Below, one piece after another: positions 5,308 through 9,710 of a DNA stretch of 9,710 bases. This DNA is from Desulfuromonadaceae bacterium. Lineage in GTDB: Bacteria > Desulfobacterota > Desulfuromonadia > Geobacterales > Pseudopelobacteraceae. Every line of letters starts with the position of its first letter. The stretch's first letter is position 1. The notes under the pieces were generated by a model. It worked only from the letters and a program-made list of their open reading frames with translations, was not told the origin of the DNA and ran no database searches. The DNA is taken from positions 1-9,710 of the forward strand of contig JAQUCQ010000101.1 in NCBI GenBank assembly GCA_028686145.1, written 5' to 3'. A program made the position numbers and the translations under genes.

Positions 5308-7284
5308 TCAAAGCGGACAGGTCAGGCTTTTCATCTGCTCAAGTTCTTTGACAACCTCCGCACTCTGTGCCCTGCGCATCTCCATATTATCAAACATTTC
5401 AGCAACCATGACGCCGACAGATTCCACATTACGACGTATCAACCTGCCATCATCGACCTGACGTGATGTTGAGTTAACCATCTCGTGAGTCATATCCTTG
5501 ATTGTTTCAATGGACCGGGCAATGCTCCTTGTGGCTTTGGACTGATCCGTCGACGCGGCAAATATCTGAGAAGTCATGGAGCTGATCTCTTCCATGGAAC
5601 GTGCCACCAGCTGGACACTGGTCACCTGCTCCTGTGTTGCCTGCTTGATCTGCTTGGTCATTTCAAGAGAACAGGTAGAACTATCAAATATCGCCTTGAG
5701 TGATTCCCCCGTGGTATGCCCCAGATCAACACCACGGTGAACCAGAACCTTGCTTATCCCGATGTTATTGGCGGCAGTTTTTGACTCACTCATGATTTCT
5801 TCGATAATCGAGGTGATCTCACCGGTTGAATGACCGGTCTGGAGTGACAGATTGCGAATTTCATCGGCGACAACGCCAAAACTTTTTCCGTATTCACCGG
5901 CCTGGGCCGCAATAATGGAAGCATTCAGCGCCAACAGGTTGGTACGCTTGGTGATGTCGTTAATAACACTGACAATATTTTCAATACGGGTACTATTTTC
6001 TGCCAGACGCTGGATGGCGTCAAACGAAAGGCCGACTGAAAGTTTAATTTCGTCAAGAGCATTAATCGTTTCCGTAACAACGGCCCGACTCTCTTCAGCA
6101 CGCTCCTTTACCTGTAGAGAAACCTCGTGCGAAATAGCCGCATTCTGTTCAACATTGCCGATTGTGCTGTGAATCTGTTCCATGGCAGAGGCTGACTGAT
6201 GGACAACCCCTGCCAGATGATCAAGATTTCGGGTAACCTGCTCAATGGCAACTGAAATTTCATTGACGGCAGAGCTGGTTTCATCAATAGATGCCATCAC
6301 GCCTTCGGAAGCAGAAGCGATAATAGAGGTCCCGTCAGCAACCGAGTCGACTCCATCTCGCAAGTTGTCCACGTTTTTCGAATATTTGTCCCGACTCGCC
6401 AACAAAAATTTGAATGAACTCTCCATTTCTGATGTAAGTGTATCGATTGAAGTCAGCAAATTGATCCGGGTGATCGCCGAGGCCACCTGATCGGCAAAAA
6501 GCATGATGGTATCAACATCAGAATCATTGAGGGCACGATGGCTGTTTTTGTTATCTATCCCGAAAACGCCGATAGAATTGTTCTTTACGACGATCGGACA
6601 CAAGATAAAACTTTTTGAGCGCAGAGGTAACAGACTGTTGTGAGGTGGCTTCAAATGGAAATCTTCAGGATAGCGGGAAATATCGTCAATCAGATAAACT
6701 TTACGATCATTAAAGCACTTCGCAATGACGCCGATGCTCGAATCTATCGGCATGACGACGTCAGACGGGTTAAAGTTTTCCGTTCCGATAGCGGCAAAGA
6801 AACGAAGCTGCTTGCCGTCTTCAGCCATTAAAATATTGACTCGTTCGTACCCCAGAATATCATGGAGGCCCTCGGAGCACAGCAGCAACACTTCATCAAG
6901 ATTGAGTGATTTCTGAATTTTACTGCTGATCTGGTGAAAGTTCTTGATATTCCTGTCCAGCACCTTGTAACGATTTTCAAATATCTCTTTCTGTTCGCCA
7001 ACTTCCTGATGGAGTATATTGAGTTCCGCAGCCCGCTCATGAAGTTCATCACCGCTCTTGCCGATCATGAACCCAAGCACCGCAAGGACGATGGCGGTAC
7101 CGCCCCCCATATAACTGTATTGTGCAAAATGCTGGCCGTCTCGTGTAATGTCATAAAAAATCTGCTCAAGGATACCGCGCGTGGCATCATAATAAAAAAG
7201 CAGCCTGATTGCGATCCAGCCAATCGGAGCAGAAACACCCAGCAGAAATCCACCGAGAGAAAACAGGGTTGAACGCCTTTTCAT
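5308..7284 (-). CDS. Membrane-anchored methyl-accepting chemotaxis protein with a GAF domain
   Basis: A 658-residue chemoreceptor-like protein. The N-terminus is a short basic cap, a membrane helix at about 8-30, a short loop of about 30 residues outside the cytoplasm and a second helix at about 60-76. A coiled linker (80-115) follows, then a GAF sensor domain (about 117-275, with LIDDISRYPEDFH and SIGVFGIDN). The signalling domain (about 300-650) has its hairpin tip at 441-480 (DITKRTNLLALNAS, AGEYGKSFGVVADEIRNLS). The small loop suggests sensing by the cytoplasmic GAF domain or the membrane rather than a periplasmic ligand, although the ligand is unknown. No HAMP domain or CheR-tethering C-terminal pentapeptide is evident. 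At the tip, residues equivalent to Tsr Glu385 and Arg388 are Ile458 and Gln461. GAGG lies 8 nt before the ATG. It starts 32 nt after the PilZ gene, probably in one operon. No che genes are in the window. Confidence 0.92.
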   Translation of the reverse strand: MKRRSTLFSLGGFLLGVSAPIGWIAIRLLFYYDATRGILEQIFYDITRDGQHFAQYSYMGGGTAIVLAVLGFMIGKSGDELHERAAELNILHQEVGEQKEIFENRYKVLDRNIKNFHQISSKIQKSLNLDEVLLLCSEGLHDILGYERVNILMAEDGKQLRFFAAIGTENFNPSDVVMPIDSSIGVIAKCFNDRKVYLIDDISRYPEDFHLKPPHNSLLPLRSKSFILCPIVVKNNSIGVFGIDNKNSHRALNDSDVDTIMLFADQVASAITRINLLTSIDTLTSEMESSFKFLLASRDKYSKNVDNLRDGVDSVADGTSIIASASEGVMASIDETSSAVNEISVAIEQVTRNLDHLAGVVHQSASAMEQIHSTIGNVEQNAAISHEVSLQVKERAEESRAVVTETINALDEIKLSVGLSFDAIQRLAENSTRIENIVSVINDITKRTNLLALNASIIAAQAGEYGKSFGVVADEIRNLSLQTGHSTGEITSIIEEIMSESKTAANNIGISKVLVHRGVDLGHTTGESLKAIFDSSTCSLEMTKQIKQATQEQVTSVQLVARSMEEISSMTSQIFAASTDQSKATRSIARSIETIKDMTHEMVNSTSRQVDDGRLIRRNVESVGVMVAEMFDNMEMRRAQSAEVVKELEQMKSLTCPL

Positions 7285-7316
7285 AATGCCTTCCTCAAGC
7301 CAGTGTCCGATTTTAT

Positions 7317-7688
7317 TTACCTTGAAGCAAATTTTTCGTCAATGGAATGGCCGATCTCTTCCATAACTTTTTCAGCATCATCAATATTATAGGCAATGAT
7401 ATTTTTCAGATGCGTGTACGAATCAAGATCCATCTTTTCGAAGGTAATGCCGGCACCATCCTCAGCTATACGGGTTACAATGCCAGTGAAATTTACCGTA
7501 ATTTCAGGCATGGTACCGGTAAGCACCATAGTAATATCGGCATGTTCCCCTCCCGAAAGCTTCTCGTTCGTGACCAGAAACATGCCAGCCATGCTGAGAT
7601 CTTTAACCGCGCCCTGAAATTGGCGATCGGCAATTCTGATCTTCGCCTCGACATTAAAATGTACACGAGAAAATTTGCGGGTGCTCAT
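7317..7688 (-). CDS. PilZ domain protein, probable cyclic di-GMP receptor
   Basis: A 123-residue single-domain protein. The two c-di-GMP-binding motifs of the PilZ family are present and correctly spaced: RxxxR at residues 4-8 (RKFSR) and DxSxxG at residues 30-35 (DLSMAG). A beta-rich pattern typical of the PilZ barrel follows, then a helical C-terminal tail (about 90-123). Such proteins bind c-di-GMP and pass the signal to partners controlling motility, pili, surface polysaccharide or transcription; the partner here is unknown. The start is ambiguous among GTG 7694, ATG 7691 and ATG 7688. I chose 7688 because GGAGG lies 5 nt upstream, and the others would sit too close to it. It lies 37 nt after the aldolase gene and 32 nt before the chemoreceptor, so a shared transcript and a role with that receptor are plausible but unproven. 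Confidence 0.9.
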   Translation of the reverse strand: MSTRKFSRVHFNVEAKIRIADRQFQGAVKDLSMAGMFLVTNEKLSGGEHADITMVLTGTMPEITVNFTGIVTRIAEDGAGITFEKMDLDSYTHLKNIIAYNIDDAEKVMEEIGHSIDEKFASR

Positions 7689-7725
7689 CATCACCTCCAG
7701 CTTTGATACGCTGCCGTTTACAGAA

Positions 7726-8703
7726 TCAGGCTTTACCGGCCGAGCCGAGAACTGCTTCGTTCTTGTGCTTTACCAGCTTGATCAGCTCTTTGCGCGCCTC
7801 GCCCAGATATTTACGCGGATCAAATTCCTTGGGATCCTTGGCAAAGTATTCACGGATTTTGGCCGTTACCGCCAGCCTGCCGTCTGAATCGATATTGATC
7901 TTGCAGACGGCGCTTGCTGCTGCCCGGCGCAACTGCTCTTCCGGTACGCCAAGCGCCCCTTCAAGGTTGCCGCCATACTGGTTGATCAGTGAAACGTACT
8001 CCTGAACCACGGAGGAGGCACCATGAAGCACGATCGGAAAACCGGGAATGCGCTTCTCGCACTCATCGAGAATATCAAATCGCAGCGGCGGGACCGGCTG
8101 GCCTGCTTTGAATTTATAGGCACCGTGGCTCGTTCCGATGGAGATCGCCAACGAATCGACTCCCGTCTTCTTCACAAACTCTTCAACCTCTTCCGGCTTC
8201 GTATATGTGGAGTGTTCGGCCGAGACTTCATCCTCAATGCCGGCCAGAACGCCCAACTCCGCTTCTACCGAGACATCAAACTGATGGGCATACTCGACAA
8301 CTTTTTTGGCAAGCGCCACATTCTCTTCGAACGGAAGATGTGAGCCATCTATCATGACCGATGAAAAACCGCTATCAACGCAGGACTTGCACAACTCAAA
8401 GCTGTCGCCGTGATCGAGATGCAAACAGATCGGGATAGTAGAACCGGCTTCACGGGCCATCTGCACCGCTCCCATCGCCATGCAGCGGAGCATGGTTTCA
8501 TTTGCATAGCTGCGCGCGCCCTTGGAAACCTGAATAATAACAGGCGAGTTAGTTTCAACACAGGCGGTTACAATTGCCTGAAGTTGTTCGAGATTGTTGA
8601 AATTGTAGGCTGGAATGGCATATTTGCCAGCCATCGCCTTACTAAACATTTCTTTCGTGTTGGATAACCCTAATTCACGGTAATGAATCTTCAGCTTTTC
8701 CAT
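7726..8703 (-). CDS. fba: Class II fructose-1,6-bisphosphate aldolase
   Basis: A 325-residue zinc-dependent aldolase that interconverts fructose-1,6-bisphosphate with glyceraldehyde-3-phosphate and dihydroxyacetone phosphate in glycolysis and gluconeogenesis. Visible class II features are the LHLDHGDS motif, with catalytic Asp97 and zinc ligand His98, then VEAELGVLAGIEDE (148-160), His193 in TSHGAYKFK and His227 in VLHGASS (the other two zinc ligands), and the phosphate-binding NIDSDGRLA (270-278). The start at 8703 (MEKLKIHYREL) is supported by AGGGGG 5 nt upstream. A TTG at 8748 would add 15 residues that do not look like the family. Related tagatose- or other ketose-bisphosphate aldolases share these motifs, so the exact substrate is slightly uncertain. 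It appears to lead an operon with the PilZ and chemoreceptor genes, an unusual set of neighbours for a central metabolic enzyme. Confidence 0.93.
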   Translation of the reverse strand: MEKLKIHYRELGLSNTKEMFSKAMAGKYAIPAYNFNNLEQLQAIVTACVETNSPVIIQVSKGARSYANETMLRCMAMGAVQMAREAGSTIPICLHLDHGDSFELCKSCVDSGFSSVMIDGSHLPFEENVALAKKVVEYAHQFDVSVEAELGVLAGIEDEVSAEHSTYTKPEEVEEFVKKTGVDSLAISIGTSHGAYKFKAGQPVPPLRFDILDECEKRIPGFPIVLHGASSVVQEYVSLINQYGGNLEGALGVPEEQLRRAAASAVCKINIDSDGRLAVTAKIREYFAKDPKEFDPRKYLGEARKELIKLVKHKNEAVLGSAGKA

Positions 8704-8750
8704 CTCGTCCCCCTCGCGTGCTTTATTTGTGTAGAATCCACTCTCCAATA

Positions 8751-8796
8751 GGTATGTACGGTAGATACAAATACCATGCAGTTACCGTATAATCAA
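8751..8796 (-). promoter_or_regulatory. Candidate fba promoter with interleaved inverted repeats
   Basis: The 110-nt gap between gluQ and fba holds TACGGTA (8757-8763) and its exact reverse complement TACCGTA (8783-8789), interleaved with GGTAT (8751-8755) and ATACC (8771-8775). A weak promoter for fba can be drawn on the minus strand: -35 TTGATT (8791-8796), a 17-bp spacer, and -10 TATTTG (8768-8773). The repeats would overlap its spacer, -10 and start region, as expected of a repressor operator. The arms are short and the promoter match is modest. A weak gluQ transcript-end structure is an alternative reading. Confidence 0.35.
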
Positions 8797-8813
8797 GGTG
8801 TAAACCGCCCATT

Positions 8814-9710
8814 TCAGATTGCAACCACACCGCACCGACTGGGAAGTTGAAGTAGATGCCAGTGAGCAATTCCCCATTCAAGGATTGCGGCACAGGGATA
8901 TCCGGCAAGTTCTTGAGGAGGGTCCTGGCCAAGGAAGCGGAGGACCGCCAGGAGCAGCGCCGGTTCCCTGTCGGCAACAGTGCCCAGTTGATGTGAAATC
9001 AGATGGTCGCGCTTGCTTAGTTTTAAGCCATCAGGCCCGACGACTAGGGGAAGGTGGCAGTAGTCCGGTTGCGGATAGCCGAGAAGTCGCTGCAGGTACA
9101 TTTGACGGGGCGTAGAACCAAGCAGATCTTCTCCCCGCACCACCTGATTCACACCGGCCAGATAATCATCCACGACCACAGCCAGTTGGTAGGCAAACGC
9201 CCCGTCACTGCGTCTGAGTACAAAATCTCCGGAGGTCGTAGGGAGCTTTTGGCATATCCTTCCCTTCCTCATGTCGGAAAAACAGATCTCCTCCTCCGGC
9301 ACCCTGACCCGCCAGGAACGGATAACTGAGTCCGCTTTCATCCCCCACCGGCAGCTGCCGGAATACGGTATGCAATCGTCCTCAATATGAGGGGCAGACG
9401 TGCTCCGGGCAATCTCCTTGCGTGAGCAGCCGCAGGGATAGACAACTCCTGCCTGCTGCAGCACTGCAAATACATGCTGATACTCTTCCTGGTGCCTGCT
9501 CTGGCAGGCGACATCGCCATCCCAGAATAGTCCGAACGACTCCAGCGTCCGCATGATATCATCTGCCATTCCGGCCACCTGACGCGGTGTATCCAGATCA
9601 TCAAGCCGGAGCAACCACCGCCCGTCCGCCTGCTTCGCCATCAGATAGACCCGACCGCCGCTACCAGTGAACCGGTGTGGAGCGCCCCGGTCGGAGAAGG
9701 GGCAAAACGG
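8814..9710 (-). pseudogene. gluQ: Glutamyl-Q tRNA(Asp) synthetase, frameshifted and 5'-partial
   Basis: GluQRS is a truncated GluRS-like enzyme that attaches glutamate to the queuosine base of tRNA(Asp). The 275-residue frame from 9641 to 8814 holds GRWLLRLDDLDTPR, the zinc-site cysteines and tyrosine (YPCGC at 69-72, YSGSC at 93-97), QLAVVVDDYLAGVNQVVRGEDLL and the KMSKS-like LKLSKRDH. Its expected N-terminus, including the HIGH-equivalent motif, is encoded just upstream in another frame: RFAPSPTGALHTGSL from 9709, running into a TGA at 9641-9643. Comparison with E. coli GluQ (LGSYLQAR) places the missing base between about 9647 and 9648, where GGG-TC-TAT should read GGG-TCN-TAT. Without that base the frame lacks part of the ATP site. 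The start codon lies a few residues beyond the window. It may be a real pseudogene or a sequencing error; everything downstream looks intact. It precedes fba by 110 nt. Confidence 0.88.

Overview
The window looks like ordinary chromosome from a Deltaproteobacterium of the Geobacter/Pelobacter type (Desulfuromonadia). This rests on the mix of an E. coli-like complex I operon, a panB-panC-panD cluster, a GAF-containing chemoreceptor beside a PilZ protein, and moderate GC. The assignment is inferred from gene content, not from a search. No phage, insertion sequence, CRISPR array, tRNA or rRNA was seen.

Left end, plus strand (1-2851): the tail of nuoI, then nuoJ, nuoK and nuoL, packed with ATGA overlaps or a 1-nt gap. 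These encode the last hydrophilic and first membrane subunits of proton-pumping NADH:quinone oxidoreductase. The operon stops after nuoL. No nuoM or nuoN follows, and a 17-bp perfect inverted repeat (2858-2898) separates it from the convergent pan genes.

Middle, minus strand (2918-4978): panB, panC and panD, in transcription order, form a compact operon. PanB makes ketopantoate, PanD makes beta-alanine and PanC joins pantoate to beta-alanine, so the operon covers three of the four steps to pantothenate (ketopantoate reductase is absent here). Upstream of panB, 4979-5307 has no gene. It holds a plausible promoter, a structured stretch and an intrinsic terminator, all oriented toward panB. This is the most interesting non-coding element: a candidate attenuated leader (possibly the known 'pan' RNA motif) or a small RNA.

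Right half, minus strand (5308-8703): class II fructose-bisphosphate aldolase, a single-domain PilZ (c-di-GMP-binding) protein and a membrane-anchored GAF chemoreceptor follow each other with gaps of 37 and 32 nt, which suggests one transcript. The aldolase promoter region carries two interleaved inverted repeats.

Right edge (8814-9710, minus): glutamyl-Q tRNA(Asp) synthetase (gluQ). Its HIGH-motif N-terminus and the rest of the protein lie in different frames, so the gene as given is broken by an apparent 1-nt deletion near 9647/9648. Its start codon lies beyond the window.

Most of the window is housekeeping. I did not find a convincing new multigene system. The points worth checking are the panB leader, the gluQ frameshift and the missing nuoM/nuoN.
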